From NCBI RefSeq assembly GCF_030272615.1, contig NC_081412.1:694346083-694410082 (forward strand): DNA of 64,000 bases, given 5' to 3'. The position numbers and the translations under genes are program-made. The stretch comes from Cryptomeria japonica. Taxonomy: Eukaryota > Streptophyta > Pinopsida > Cupressales > Cupressaceae. Below, piece by piece: positions 11,867-24,245 of this stretch. Numbering within the stretch: position 1 is the stretch's first letter; every line of letters begins with the position of its first letter. Under the pieces are notes generated by a model. It searched no databases, was not told the DNA's origin, and saw only the letters and a list, made by a program, of their open reading frames with translations.

Positions 11867-12829
11867 TGTGTGTGTGAAATTTGGAATCTATATCTAAAAC
11901 ACAAACACTCATTAATTCATTGCATGCATGGTTAGTTGATCAAAATCAACGAATGTAAAAACCATAACTAATCGACCTATTGCCTTCTAAAAGATGCAAG
12001 TATAGATTTTCTCTAAGATTTATCTAAGAAATACCAGTGATTAGACTACGTCAAGGCAAATGATTTAATCTATATGAATGCAAGATTAAGCAAACAAGCT
12101 ATATGGATGCAAGATTAAGCAAATTAAGCTAACATGATTAGGCTAACATGCAATATTCTTAATGACTCTAGAGAAAAAATAGCATGATATCAATAAAATC
12201 TCTAGAATATTTTGATTGAGAGATGAGAGCCTGAATTTATAGAAAATCCAAAGAGAGACCAATGGTCGAGATTGATTAATGATGAGTGGTCGAGATTGAT
12301 TGATGATGAGCGGTCGAGATTAATTGATGATGAGTGATCAAGATTCTCCCAGAAGTAGCACAATCCAGGTGATTTGATGTGATTGGTTTCCTTCTTTATA
12401 TTTGAAGGAGATAAGATTGAGCTAAAATTGAGATAAAATCAGAAAAACAGATTTATTCCATTTTCCTTAAAGAAAGCTTTCTTTGATTTATTCCCTTTTA
12501 TTCAATTTTGCTCCTTTTTTGAAATTTCTTTTTCAAGTTATCTTAAATTGATTTCTTTTTTTTTAAATAATTCCTTTGTGTGATTTAAATAACAAATTAA
12601 TTAATTAATTAAATATGCTAAGATATTTAATTAAATAAATAGAATAATTGATTAAAGAGATTTTGATGATTTATTTAATTGAAAAGATTAATTTGCCATG
12701 TGATATTGATGATTTAGGAATTAATTAATTAGGTGCTAAAAATTGATTTAATTGCCTTTGGTTAGGACATTGGTGATGTAGTCGAGATTAGGGGCCCATG
12801 ATTTAGATGACCATTTTTAGGGTATTACA
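11867..12829 (-). repeat. 3' LTR of G1
   Basis: The right end reads ggtattaca, so on the minus strand the LTR begins TGTAATACCC, preceded by the PPT AATAGGGGCAAA (12830-12842). The left end is placed at TGTGTGTGTG where H3 LTR sequence stops. AT-rich middle. The opposite LTR is not in the window. Confidence 0.65.
12263..12334. repeat. 24-base tandem repeat inside G1 LTR
   Basis: Three copies of a unit like ggtcgagattgattgatgat plus gag, period 24, with a decayed fourth copy (tgatcaagatt) after it. Confidence 0.8.
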
Positions 12830-12842
12830 TTTGCCCCTATTT

Positions 12843-15059
12843 GAATTGATGTGCGAGCAATGCATTGATTCAAAGAACAATTGATGTTGAAAAGATACCA
12901 GTTCTAAACTTGATGGATCACGAATGGATGAAAAGTGAGATATTCAGCTTGATTTAAAGTGATGAAACTAAACAAATTGTTCAAAGCAATACCGATCCCA
13001 AACTTGATTGAACTAGGAGCGATGAAGAGCGAAGATACCGATCTTGAAGTTGATTGATCAAGAAGCAGGTACCGATCTATAGCTTGACTGAACTAGAATT
13101 GGTTGAGCGAAGAGATAATACTAATTCTGAACATGATTGAACAAGAACTAATTAGTGAAACATAATGTCCAACTTGATTTGATGCAATGAAATTGAACAC
13201 CTATTTGGATTGAGCATGTGATCATTGTCAAAAAGACTCTTTAAACCCTTGATTAGGTTTAAATGAATAACCAGCTTGATGAGGTGTGATGAAACTGATT
13301 ATTGTTAAGAGACTGATTCAGATGAAGACAATATCAGCTTGATTTGGTGCAATGAAATTGATATGCCCCTAGAGATTGATTTGATTTGAATAACCTCAAC
13401 TTGATATGATGCGATGAAGTTGGGATGCCCCTAGAAATGAGGTCTTGTTTGATGATATTTAATTGATTTTTGACTAATATTTGATTGAAAAGATTTGTTG
13501 CTCAACTTTTGATGAAGATTTGTAAAAAAAAAAATTCTCGAGTTTTGATGATGTAATCACTAATAATGGTGATGTAATCAGTGATAATGATGATGTAATA
13601 AGTATGCCCCCATGAGAGAAATTAAAAGATGGTAAGATACCATAGTGATTCGAGGCAATTTGAGTGATAAAAAGATTTAGCGATGATAATTTGAGCACAG
13701 AGAATGATTTAAGAATTGATTTGAGATGATTTAAGGAATTCTTAGTTAATTGGAAAAGATTTGAGTGCAGAGTGATGCAAAGATTGACCTGAAGATGAAT
13801 GTGCCAAGTGGTCAATGTTGTAAGATTTTGACTAGAAAAGTGATGTCATGATTTCATTTCAATCCTAAAAATGGACTCAGGATGGTCAATTTAACCTTGA
13901 GTACAAATTTCCTATCAATTAGAGCAAGTTTGCAAAAATGATGATCATTCCAGATTCAAGCTTCATTCCAAGGAAAGAAAAAGTAAAGTTATCATGTTGA
14001 AAATTCTTGAAATGCACAAATCTTAGTATGAATGCAACCTAAGACTTTAGTCACTGGATTTGTTATGCTATTTATCATCATTGAGCATTTTAAAATGTTA
14101 GTGATAGACATAAGCACCAAAGCACAAAGAGCCAGGATGACCTGAATGTCATCTCCTTTTGATTTAGCAAGCAAACATTAAGCACCAAGGCATAAAGAAC
14201 TAGGATGACCAGAATGTTGCTTATGTGCAAACACACCAGACAAAGAAAAAATCCAGTTTTTTACTATGCAATAGTGATTATTTTGTCCATAATGACCCTT
14301 TTATCATTCATATCCTAGGACATATTAAACATGAATTCTGATTGCATAATAAAGAAAGTTACCCAAAATAGATAAGGAAATAGTTCCAACATCCCTGTAG
14401 CATAAAAATAAATAGAGAAGAGGCATGTGTGGCAATTTCACCATGATGTGAAGGCACTATCATAAACATCCAGTTTATGAGATGTTTCAAGATCATCAGA
14501 ATCAATCCTACAAGTAGAAAACAAAGAAAAGTATTATGCCCCCAGTCCTTGGTCCTCTTAGTCAAGATAGACTTCCTTGAGTTTCTCAGAGGGAATAATA
14601 AGTGAAAACCAATTTAAAAGGTAGGATACAAAGAAAATTTCAATCATAGCTCAAACAGTTTTAGTGAATGTTTTCGTTGTTCTTTCTTGTGTGTTTGATG
14701 AGATGTCAGTGGCAAAACTCTGCAGTGGCTAGGAGATAGGTAATTGAATCGGATTGGATGACCCAGTACTACCCACATAAAGATGACTTGGTTAAACTTC
14801 TTAGGACATTTGGATTGATTAGTTGATTTCTCTAAGACTATGACGATGATCAGTTTCAAGCCATGAGGGTTCCAAGAAGAACCAAGTTGTCACAAAAAGT
14901 GGCTAAAGGATATGTTTTCACTAAGGCATTTTATTTTTTTGTTTTCTTCTTCTTTTTTTTATTTTTTTTCTTTCAGGACTTTTTATGAATTTTTTTTTCA
15001 AGACATTATAGTTGTATAGATTGTTGGAGCAGAGAATACTAAGTGTAGAATCTCTTCAA
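12843..15059. other. G1 region between PPT and integrase, no recognised gene
   Basis: About 2.2 kb without coding capacity. It contains dispersed modules such as 'agcttgatttggtgcaatga' (near 12952, 13160, 13272, 13345, 13397) and accgatc...aacttgattga (12990-13090), a 68-base near-duplication (14112 and 14180, both containing 'aagcacc' and 'aggatgacc'), and a T-rich run at 14925-15000. In G2 the equivalent region holds an antisense PMD gene; no trace of it is seen here. Confidence 0.6.
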
Positions 15060-16180
15060 GTGGATGGTGTTGATCGGTTCATGGATTTGTTCTCCTTCTG
15101 GTGTTGAGAGTTGGTAAGCACTGGACCCAAAGACTGTGGTAACAATGTAGGGACCCAACCTGTTGGGTTCAAACTTCCCTTTTTGTTCTCGATGTTGTTA
15201 ATTTTTAGGATTCTCTCTCAAAATGAGGTCACCAACCTGAAATTTTTTGTGTCAAACTTTCTTGCTATAGCCTCTACACATTATCTTTTGGTAAGCTCTT
15301 GGATGATCAAACTCCACTTGCCAACGTTCATCTTGCAACTCGAGTTCTTGCAATCTAGATATTATGTGAGCTTCATCAATGATAAGAACTTGCAAAGAAA
15401 CACTCAAAGAAGAAATTTCAACCTCAATAGGCAAGACTTCTTCAGCCCCATACACCAAAGAAAAAGGTGTAGCCCCAGTAGGTGTTCTAATGCTTGTTCT
15501 ATAAACCCATAGTGTCGAATTGAGCTACAAATGCCAATCCTTTCCAGATTTATTGACTATTCTATGCAGGATGGTCAACAAAGTTTTGTTAGATGCTTCA
15601 ACCTAGCCATTACCTTGAGGGTAGTATTCGAAGACCAATGTTGTTTGATTTTGAACTTGTCAAGGAGCTGATCTATATCCTTGTTCTTGAAATACCCCCC
15701 ATTGTGAGTTATAATTGAGGAGGGGATTCCATACTTAGAGATAATGTAGTTAAGAATGAAGATAGCCACTTCTTTGTTAGTTACTTTGATTAGCAAAACT
15801 TCTTCAACCCACTTAGTGAAGTATTCAATGATAGTTATGATAAAATTATGTCCATTGGATGATGAAAGATAGATTTGGCCAATGAGGTCGAACACCCATT
15901 GTTGAAAAGGCCAATGTGTGATAAAGGGTATGAGCTCCCTTATTGGAGCATGTATGAGATTTCCATGCAACTGGCATTTCTGACAAGTTTTAGCAAATTT
16001 TAAAGCATCTTTTTCTATATTTGTCCAATAGTAGCCAACCCTTAGTAGTTTTCGAGCTAGAGTTAGACCATTTGAGTGAGATCCACAAATACCTTCATGG
16101 ACTTTAGATAATGCATGTTGAGACTCTTCAAGTTCTAGACACCTAAGAAAAGTACTATCTAAACCTCACCTATATAGATC
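15060..16180 (-). pseudogene. Gypsy integrase remnant (G1)
   Basis: Integrase of a Ty3/Gypsy element, which would insert the cDNA into the genome. Going down the minus strand: a zinc-binding region (VGYYWTNIE, CQKCQLHG at about 15960-16060), then the core with FDLIGQIY (first Asp), and THNGGYF where the usual motif is TDNG, so the second catalytic Asp is replaced by His. The third block (usually GQAEASNK) is split by a frameshift and a stop. The C-terminal part is 15252-15458 (VYGAEEVLPIEVEI). Several stops; inactive. G2 has the homologous domain at 54130-55200. Confidence 0.85.
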
Positions 16181-16469
16181 ATTAGTGATGATGACATATC
16201 TTGAAGCATTACGGATCGGGTTTTTTTTTCTCATTGCGAGTTAGGTTATCAGGGATGATTTGGTCACATAAGTAGGAGTGGATATGGTTATAGAGAGATG
16301 ACTCATGTCCAATGATAGAACATACTATCTAGGAATCAAGGGAATCATAAGAAGGATAGAAAAGCTCTTCCACCAAGAACTCATAGTAGAACTGTGTTTC
16401 TTGTAGTTGTGGTATAGATGCCAATGTAACCATAGCATCTATTGCTTTGTTTTTTGATGTGGGAATCTG

Positions 16470-16870
16470 CTAAAATTAAACAAAGACAAAGTATTTCTTA
16501 AAGTCATCAACCATTCTTTTATGGGGCATCATTTTTTCATCCCGAGTTTGATACACATCATTGATCTGGTTGACTATTAGCTAAGAGTCACCATAGATGC
16601 ATAGCTCAACAACCTTCCATTCAATAGCCAGTTTGATTCCATTCACTAAGGCTTCATATTCTTCAATATTGTTGGTACAAGGAAAGAGGATCTTATACAC
16701 ACCTTTGGATCTGCATATCTTTGAGGAGTGATAAAAATAATCCCAGCACTAGAACCTTGTTGAGTAAAAGATCCGTCAAAGAACATTTTCCAGGATCGCT
16801 AAGTAAGATGCATTATGGATTCATCTAGAAATTCTATGTTTAGAGGTTGATTATCTTCAAGTGGAACACC
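16470..16870 (-). pseudogene. Second (archaeal-type) RNase H remnant (G1)
   Basis: Motifs on the minus strand are FFDGSFTQQGSSAGIIFITP (about 16740-16800), EEYEALVNGIKLA and YGDS, supplying the acidic residues of an RNase H fold. It is followed by the RMVDDFKKYF segment. This second RNase H between the RT-linked one and integrase is a known hallmark of the Tat lineage (family knowledge). It is broken by stops. Confidence 0.75.
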
Positions 16871-17225
16871 AACAAATTGATCTGTAATGACTTATCCTTT
16901 TATAGCTTTGCATTCTACATACTCAATGTCAAATTTTGTGAGTATCATAGCCCATTTAGCCAGTCTCCCTGTGAGTGTTTCTCTGCTTAGAAGATATTTC
17001 AGAGGATCAATCTTAGCAACTAGCTTGATAGAATGTGCTAGAATGTAATGTCTCAATTTATGTGAAGCAAAGACCACTACCAAACAAGCTTTCTCAATGT
17101 TAGTGTAATTCATCTCATAGGACACCAACATCCTATTGATATAGTATATAGCTCATTCCTTGTTGTTCTCATCCTATTGAGCCAAAATTACCCCTAGTGA
17201 TGTGTCAATGAACTTTAGTATAGGA
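16871..17225 (-). pseudogene. RT-linked Gypsy RNase H remnant (G1)
   Basis: Contains YYINRMLVSYEMNYTNIEKA, HKLRHYILAH and IDPLKYLLSR, typical of the domain that follows Gypsy RT. The first acidic block reads FIDTSLGVILAQ followed by a stop. The upstream continuation toward RT is interrupted by a foreign insert at about 17226-18065. Family knowledge: in Tat elements this RNase H is often degenerate and the second copy is thought to do the work. Confidence 0.75.
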
Positions 17226-18065
17226 AGAATTTTCACATACATGGCTTCCTTTCATTTGGTATTAACATATGAGCACCTCAGATTCTAGGTTTTGGGTAGA
17301 GGGTTTCTAATCTTTATTTGAATAAGAACTTGCACAAAGAGGGTTTCTCCTCCTCTCAATCTCACATTTGATCCTCTAGACTCAGTTGAGAGTAAGCCGC
17401 TTACGAATGGTGAGGAGCCTTCTATTTTGGACCCAATAACCTTAGGGCATGCAAAAAAAGGGCTAACCCCTTTCATGACTGTAGTGCTTTTTGCCTAGAG
17501 TACATTCATTGGGAAAACACTAGACCTACTCATCAACCTTTGCAAGATCTGTCTCTCTCCTATTTTAGAGCTTGTCGATCCAAATGGTGAATCCTTCTTT
17601 TCTGTTAGAGATTTAGAGGTGTGATTTTCTTTAAGAAATCAAACGATTTCTTCCTTTTTGAAGACTGTATTTATGCAAATTACACTAATATTGGTGAGTG
17701 TTGATTGATTTTGGGATTCATGTCAAGGCGCCTGTCCTTTGATTTGGTGCTTAAATGGACCAAATTGAATTGGAGCAATTTCTATTTCTTTGTTTATATA
17801 TATATATTTGTCATCTTCTATTTTTTCTTCTTTTTATTTCTTGTTGTGTTGTTGTAAGTGTGTTTATTTCTTTTTCATATTTTATTGTACTTTTTCTTTC
17901 CTGTCTTGTCTTCCTTCATTCCTTGTTATTTGTGCTTCCTCCCTACCTCTTTTTAGTTCCCTTTGTCTTCTACTTTCTCATTTTTTCATGCTCTCTAACT
18001 ATTTTCATCTTGATGATGGATCACGGAGTGTGATCCAAAATGTTGATGTAAAAAAACCACACACA
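17226..18065. mobile_element. Unidentified insert of about 840 bases within G1 pol
   Basis: G1 coding sequence matches G2 up to PLILD (right flank, about 18066) and resumes at FIDTSLG (left flank, about 17215). The sequence between has no counterpart in G2. It includes a T-rich stretch (17780-17960) and a perfect 7-base inverted repeat GGATCAC/GTGATCC at about 18018-18036. No TIRs, target duplication or coding region could be identified. It could be a MITE, a solo LTR remnant or a captured gene fragment. Confidence 0.45.
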
Positions 18066-19166
18066 ATCGAGAATCAAAGGTTTGCCTTGAATTGGTGACA
18101 TCAAAATGGGTGGATTGGAAAGATATTCCTTGATCTGTTTCAGGTGTTGTTCACATTCTTCATCTCAATTGTATGTAAATCTTTTTCATAATGCTTTTGT
18201 GAATAGTTGAGCCTTATCTGCTAGCTAAGAAATGAAGTGCCTTATTGATTGGAGCCGCCCCTGTAGAGTTCTCATTTGCCTTACATTCTTTGGAGGTGGT
18301 ATTTCCATTATAGCTTTAACTTTTTATAGATCAACTTCAATCCGTTTTGCTGAAACAATGTATCCTAGTATTTTTCCAAATGTAACTCCGAATGCACATT
18401 TCTTAAGATTTAGTCTGAGTTTAAACTTTCCATTTTATCTAAGATTAGACCCAATTTTGAGAGATGTGTCAATATTTTCATAGATTTGACTATAGTCTTC
18501 CATGTTTTTGTGCATCATGTCATGAAAGATTATAGTTACATCTCTTTGATAGGTAGCACTTGCATTCTTTAAGCCAAAGGGCATGCCATTCCAGCAGAAA
18601 GTTCCCTAGGAACATGTGAACATTATTTTCTCTTGATCTTCAAGTGCAATTTTGATTTGGTTGTAGCCAAAAAATCCATCCATTAGAGATTACATTTCAT
18701 AACCAGCAGTCATGTCCCCTATCATGTCAATGTTAGGCAGTGGAAAATCATCTTTTGGACATGCCTTGTTTAAGTCTTTGAATTTTGTGCAGAGATAGAT
18801 TAATTTATCAGGTTTTGAAACAGGGACAATGTTGGATTTCCTCTCAGCATAATCAATTGCTCGGATGAATCCTTCTTTGAGTAATTTCTCTAGCTCAACT
18901 TTACTAAGCAATGCAACATGAGGAGAAATAGAAAGATGGTGCATTATAAGGTCAGGATCCAAACCTGGCATATCAGAATATGTCCATGCAAAGTTGATTT
19001 TTTTCTCTATGAAGAAATCAGTAAACTCTTTCAATTCTTTTGCTGACAAGGATTGAGCCACATGTATTATATGTTGAATTTCCTTTATTCCCATGTTCAC
19101 TAGTTGTGTAGGTTCAATCAGTACTGATGATCTCTCTTGAAAGTGATTAGGCATAATATCAAGCAT
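18066..19166 (-). pseudogene. Gypsy reverse transcriptase remnant (G1)
   Basis: Conserved RT blocks are readable: NFAWTYSDMPGLDPDLIMHH at the N-terminal approach (about 18945-19010), LEKLLKEGFIRAIDY, VPVSKPDK, DLNKACPKDDFPLPNID, then after a stop SLMDGFFGYNQIKIA, GMPFGLKNASATYQR and LRLNLKKCAFGVTFGKILGY. The catalytic YVDD block is missing: MEDY runs straight into SQIYENI, where G2 reads VEDYVDDLLGK. So the copy is catalytically dead by a small deletion as well as by stops. It continues into the inserted segment at 18065. Confidence 0.85.
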
Positions 19167-20800
19167 CTAACCTTCAGGTTCCTCAAGGAGGTTTTCACCA
19201 TCACATACATCTTTTATTTTTACTTTTTTCGGTTATGATACCACCACAGTATGATTTTTGCCATTAGAACACTTTTTTTTCTTCTTTTGATATTTGAGAG
19301 TAAGATACTTGACATTCGCTTTTGTCATGTTCATACTCTGTTCATTGATGGAAGAGTTCATGGGTTCAACTACATTAAGTTAACATGCTAAGGCATACTC
19401 ATTGGAAAAAGTAGGGATATCCATGGGTTGGTCTTGTAGAGTATGGTCAATAAGCTTAGGGTATACCAGGGATAAAGATTCAACGGGTTCAAGGGAATTC
19501 ACAGTATTGTCTTCACAACCGTGGACCATCAAGTTGAGTTCCAAAAGACTAACTTGTGTTAGAATCTTGAGACCAGTAGGAGTCATAACATGATTATTGA
19601 AGCCTACATTAGCATTTAGATAATCTAACCCAGCAGACCTATCACTAGACCCTTCTCCTACTTCAAACTGGACTATGTATTGTGCTTCAACAACAATATC
19701 TTTTTCCAGACAGAGTTTCAACATTCATGACAAGGTAGTCATAGTTTGGTGTTGAATAGGTAATGTCATAGATGGAGCTCATTTCAGGCTGATCAAGGTT
19801 AGAAGATGAAGCATCTGACTCCTCTTCAAGTGACTCAGTAAAAGCATGTATGGTATCAATATGAACATATTTTATGTAGCAAGTTCCTTCTTGTTTTGGT
19901 TTAGTGATAACCTGTAGTTGACATATCTATTCACATAGCCTTGATGACTCTGCCAATTTCTGTCTTCTTTCCCATTTAGCTTCTTCTTGACTGATGATCG
20001 GTCTTGCTTGACTAGCCTCTATTTCTTCAGTTGTATTCCCATACCTAATTTTTTTTGTCTCATTAGATGGATATGCAATAGGTGAGTGATTTTCATGTGC
20101 TTTGTCTTTTCTTAGTTGTTTCTCATAAGCTTCTTGTCTTTTTAGTCTAACTTCCTCTAGTTCTTGTTATAGCTTCATGTCTGTTATTTCTTGTGCTTCA
20201 TATATAGTATCATTGGATTCTTCAGTAGATGTATCTGATAGAGGTTTTGGACCTCATTCATACTCATTTGAGTCTATTTTTTATTCTTCTTCTAGCATCA
20301 TTCTCATATATGTGATAGAAATGTTTAAAGGTGCAAACATTTATTTGATTCTTTCCACCCATTCTCTCATTTATTCTAGAATTTCTACTTATGGTCTTTT
20401 TCCTACTGGTACCTATGGAACTTGGTTATAAGCTTCTTCTTTTCTTTTGATCACCAACTCTTCTTATTCTTTCTCATATTCTTCTTGAGTTTTCTATATG
20501 TTTACTTCCTCTGGTGTTTGATGTGGCTGATAAGATTGTCTCTTTTGACTTGATGATTTATCTAGATGGTACCCAAGTTTAGTTTTGTCCTTTGTAGACT
20601 TGGTTTGCAACTTGATGGGTTTGGTAATTCCTTCTTGATGTTTTCCTAGAGGACCTATACCTGAATACCCCATGCATTGGATTATCTAATAGCCTTTATC
20701 ATATTGTTTAGGGGAAATTTCACAACGTTGCACTTCTTGATCTTCATTTTCCCCTCTGTAAAGTCATTCGAGAACAACTGCCTCTTTTGTTTCATTTGCA
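19167..20800 (-). pseudogene. Protease-RT linker with G-patch motif (G1)
   Basis: Region between protease and RT. At about 20612-20710 the minus strand reads YDKGY, stop, IIQCMGYSGIGPLGKHQEGI, which fits the G-patch pattern of spaced glycines and aromatic residues and an IxxPI-like end. Beyond it lies a Glu/Lys/Gln-rich, probably coiled-coil stretch (ELEEVRLKRQEAYEKQL, about 20110-20165). G2 has the same arrangement at 57615-58533. G-patch modules bind RNA helicases or nucleic acid in host proteins and occur next to protease in betaretroviruses (family knowledge). Its role here is inferred only. Confidence 0.55.
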
Positions 20801-21480
20801 AAGGAAGTAAAGGATTTCACAAAATTACCATCATAGATGACATTTGCAGGTGAATTTTGTGGTTACATAGCTTCATATGGTTTTTCATATTGTCTAGGTG
20901 TGATGGGGGAAGAGACATCAATGGAAGTACTAGTTCTATCCTATATCTGTCCATGCCAACATCTGTGATTTTTAGTTTCTTTTCTAAGTCCTTCATCATA
21001 GCTTTTGAACTCTTAGCTATGGAGGTTTCTTTATTGTGAGGAACAAGAATATTAACACATTGTTTTAATGCATTGCAAGCGTAGCTGGTATCAACAGGAA
21101 TATTGACCTCAACTCCATTATAGGGAAACTTCAAGCATTGATGGTATGTAGATGATACTTCTTGTATATCATGAATCCATGGTCTGCCCAGCAAAATGTT
21201 GTAAGATAGAGAAACGTCAAGCACTTGACAAATAACATCTCTTTCCATGGGTCCTACCCTGATTGGTAATAGCACCAGACCCTTAAAGGTTCTATCTTCT
21301 TCATCATTAGCTTTTATTGTTATCTTCTTTCTTCGATCTATATCATTGTCATAAAATGCCAATTGTATGAATAGATTGTAAGTACAAATGTTCAGCCCAA
21401 TGCCTCCATCTATCAAAACATGTTTGAATCAGTGTTTATGGATCATGGCTTCAATGTGTAATGGCTGATTATGTGGATGG
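20801..21480 (-). pseudogene. Aspartic protease remnant (G1)
   Basis: Retropepsin-like domain: IDGGIGLNIC (active-site Asp-Gly block, about 21385-21416), then IKANDEEDRTFKGLVLLP, VICQVLDVSLSYNILLGRPW and HQCLKFPYNGVEVNIP. The ILLGRPW block is the usual second half of a Gypsy protease. A largely open 199-residue stretch survives at 20817-21416. It would cleave the polyprotein. Confidence 0.8.
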
Positions 21481-22355
21481 TTCAAGGAATTATCATCTTC
21501 TTCAAAGAAGGATAGGTAGTGAGGTGAGGTTAGGTGACCCACCATAGATTGAAACTGATCTAGATCTAAGTCTTTAGGGACATTGGTAGTGAGAAAATCT
21601 TTGTCCAAGATCCCTCTATGAGCAGGAGAGATCTTAAGTAGTTAGATAATAGAGATTTGAGTAGTAGTTTTTTTTAGTTGTTCTACAATGCTATAACCAG
21701 AAGAAGATGGTGAATCTAGCTATTTAGATGGGGAAGGCTTAGTAGTGTTTATAGCTGGTTGTTTGTTTGAAGATGGTTGTAGTTTTGATGATATCGATGG
21801 ATTTGATGATGACGTTTGATCAGTAGATGAGGAACCAAATCCTTTGAGAGTAACTTTTTCTTGAGCACGGGTCACAATGTTTGCAACTCTCAGTTTTTTT
21901 TGCTCTTCTTTGACTATGATTATATTGCAATGCTCTAATTGAGAAGGTTCAAGTATATTGATGATGCCATCATCATTGGTATAGGTGTAATTTATCTTGG
22001 CACCTCCCTTGAATTTAGAGGAATCTCCTTGCCCATAAGTAGTTAAGGGATCTTTGAAATCTTTGTGATCAGAGTTGCATGATTCCCAACAACAATTTAG
22101 CCATTATTGATAAGGTCTTGAATCTCATGTTTGAGTTTCATGCAGTTATTAGTTGTGTGACCCTTGTTTCGGTGATATTCACAAAAATCATTTTCCCTCC
22201 ACCATTTGGGTTTGACTTTAGGATCATATGGTTTAGAGTTGTTGGGAAATGTGATCAGATCATTTGCCAATAGAGTCATAAGAGTTGTTTCATAAGATTC
22301 TCCAAAAGGAGTGAAATCACGTTTAGGCTTTGAAATCCAATACTTATCTTTAAAT
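21481..22355 (-). pseudogene. Gag C-terminal part with zinc knuckle (G1)
   Basis: Contains WWRENDFCEYHRNKGHTTNN followed by C (about 22130-22200), a C-x2-H...GH...C zinc-knuckle variant as in Tat gag, followed by LKHEIQDLINNG. Upstream PNNSKPYDPKVKP parallels PDFPPYEPKVKP in G2. Coding sequence is cut at 22355 by insertion of C1 and resumes at 29827. Confidence 0.8.
22351..22355. other. Target site duplication of C1, left copy
   Basis: TAAAT immediately left of the C1 LTR; the right flank at 29822-29826 is TAAAC, 4 of 5 matching. Confidence 0.65.
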
Positions 22356-23870
22356 TATTAATCTTATAGGATCTCGTTAATACTGAGAGGAGGGTGAATC
22401 AATATTAACAATAATTTCAAACATAAAAATTGAACTTACAAAACTTCACCAAATCAATCATAAACCAGTAATAAACTATTTACCATTATCGGTAATTACT
22501 GATAACCAACTGTTAAACTAATTTATCAGAACTACTCATTAAGTGTTCATCAACATGCATAAACTGAAAGTAAAACATAACAAAACATAAAAAACATTCA
22601 CCATATGAACACCATGATTTTCACGTGGAAACCCGAATACGGAAAAACCACGGTGGGAATTGGTACCCACAAAAATTGTGCACTCTTTTGGAATGCGCCC
22701 TGTTTGGAGCCTAGCCCGGTTAGAGCTTACAAATATGCCTTGTTAGGAGAAGACCCTATTAGGAGTCACCTAGTTAATGAATTTAGATGATGAGCCCTAT
22801 TAGGAGCTTTGACTTGTTAGGATCAACCTTGCAAGAGAATTTAACACTCAGATGTTGAGCTACTCGATTAAGGGATTTACAATGTAAGGCCTGTTAGGAC
22901 CTACCCATTTAAGGTATTTTGTTGCTATAACTATTAGGATAACAATAGTGATGAGATGGGTATAACACTTACCTACTTGCTTGATCAGATCCAATTCTTG
23001 CTCCAAATATACTACACTTTGGAAGATTTCTCACACTCTAGTTCGGCTTCACACTCTTCTCAAAAACCACCGATGCAACAAACATCAACTATACTGACCT
23101 AAATAACCTTTACAACTTAGTCAGTTACTAAACACTAAGACTTACAACATAGATCATCACAGATCTCTACAACTCATTATAGATTATCATTGATCATCAT
23201 ATGGATCATTACAATTAATTACAATCATTGAATGATCACCGCATCTTGATCTGATACAAAGTCAAACCCTTAGAACAATCTTCTAAGTGCTTTGTTGTTT
23301 CCCAAGAAATTCTATCTTCAAATGTGCCAAAACATCATTCAAACACTTCACATGATTTGAGCCACATCATCACCAACATTTGAACTTGATGTAGATCACC
23401 GTCAAACCAAAAATCATTACTAGTTAAGAGAATCTTTACCAGTCCTTAAACCCTTCTTAAACCCTAGCAAAAATATAACAAAAATAATAAACATGACTTC
23501 CAAATACCAAAACATGATACGGTTCTGGTCAGATACATATTACAATGATACAAACTCACATTCCAAACCACAACTCTTCAATCATCACCAATCGTCGGAT
23601 CTAATCAAAAAATTTCCTCATTTACCGGTTAAGGTCCTAATTTCCAGTTCATTGTCTTCAATACCGATAAGGCATTTTCAGTAGACCAAAAAGAATTAGA
23701 TGACAAAATACAACATAGTAAACATTAGTTTCCATTAATGACAACACAAATAACTAATCAAAGTCATCTAATCATGCAATCTCAATCTCTTCATCACAAT
23801 GTCATCACAAACATTTCTTTATCAGTTCAGTCATTCTTCATCTGCATCTGTTATGCCAATCATGCCAACA
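22356..23870 (-). repeat. 3' LTR of C1
   Basis: 1,515 bases, TATTAATC...GCCAACA on the plus strand (TG...CA with one mutated base). It holds the conserved block 'cacgtggaaacccgaata' plus 'ggaaaaaccacggtggg' at 22622-22657 and CCTGTTAGGA-type microrepeats at 22690-22940. Confidence 0.9.
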
Positions 23871-24245
23871 TTCTCCCCCTTTTGCATTGATGGCAACACT
23901 AGTATATTCAACTAAAATCATGTTGCTCAGTTCTAAAAATTTTCTACTACACTTCACTCTTATGTCAGTTCTTCTCTTCTCCACCTCGAACAAAATCTTC
24001 TTTTCTTCTCCCCCTTTCTATTACACATCTTCTCCTCCTTAGGCTAATATATTTATTCTCCCCCTTTTACAACAATGCCAAAGGTGCATATGCATCACTG
24101 GTCATCAAATCTACTATTTTTTTCTTCAACATCTTTGCAAATCTCATTTAAGCTGCTCCCCTTATGGAGTAGCCATCATTTCATCAATCCACAATGCAAA
24201 AAAAAATCATTAAGCCCACTGGATTGATTCATCACCTACATCTTA
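23871..24245 (-). other. C1 3' UTR with PPT-like runs
   Basis: Reading the minus strand, GGGGGAG-type runs sit at the LTR border (23871-23881, aaaagggggagaa), near 24004-24014, and at 24057-24069 with 'ttgtaaaagggggag'. The border run is the likely PPT. Confidence 0.65.

Noticed and set aside
17755-18098. Two overlapping open frames rich in Phe, Ser and Leu that look membrane-like
   Set aside because: They arise from a T-rich low-complexity tract within the unexplained insert; no motif and no homologous frame elsewhere.
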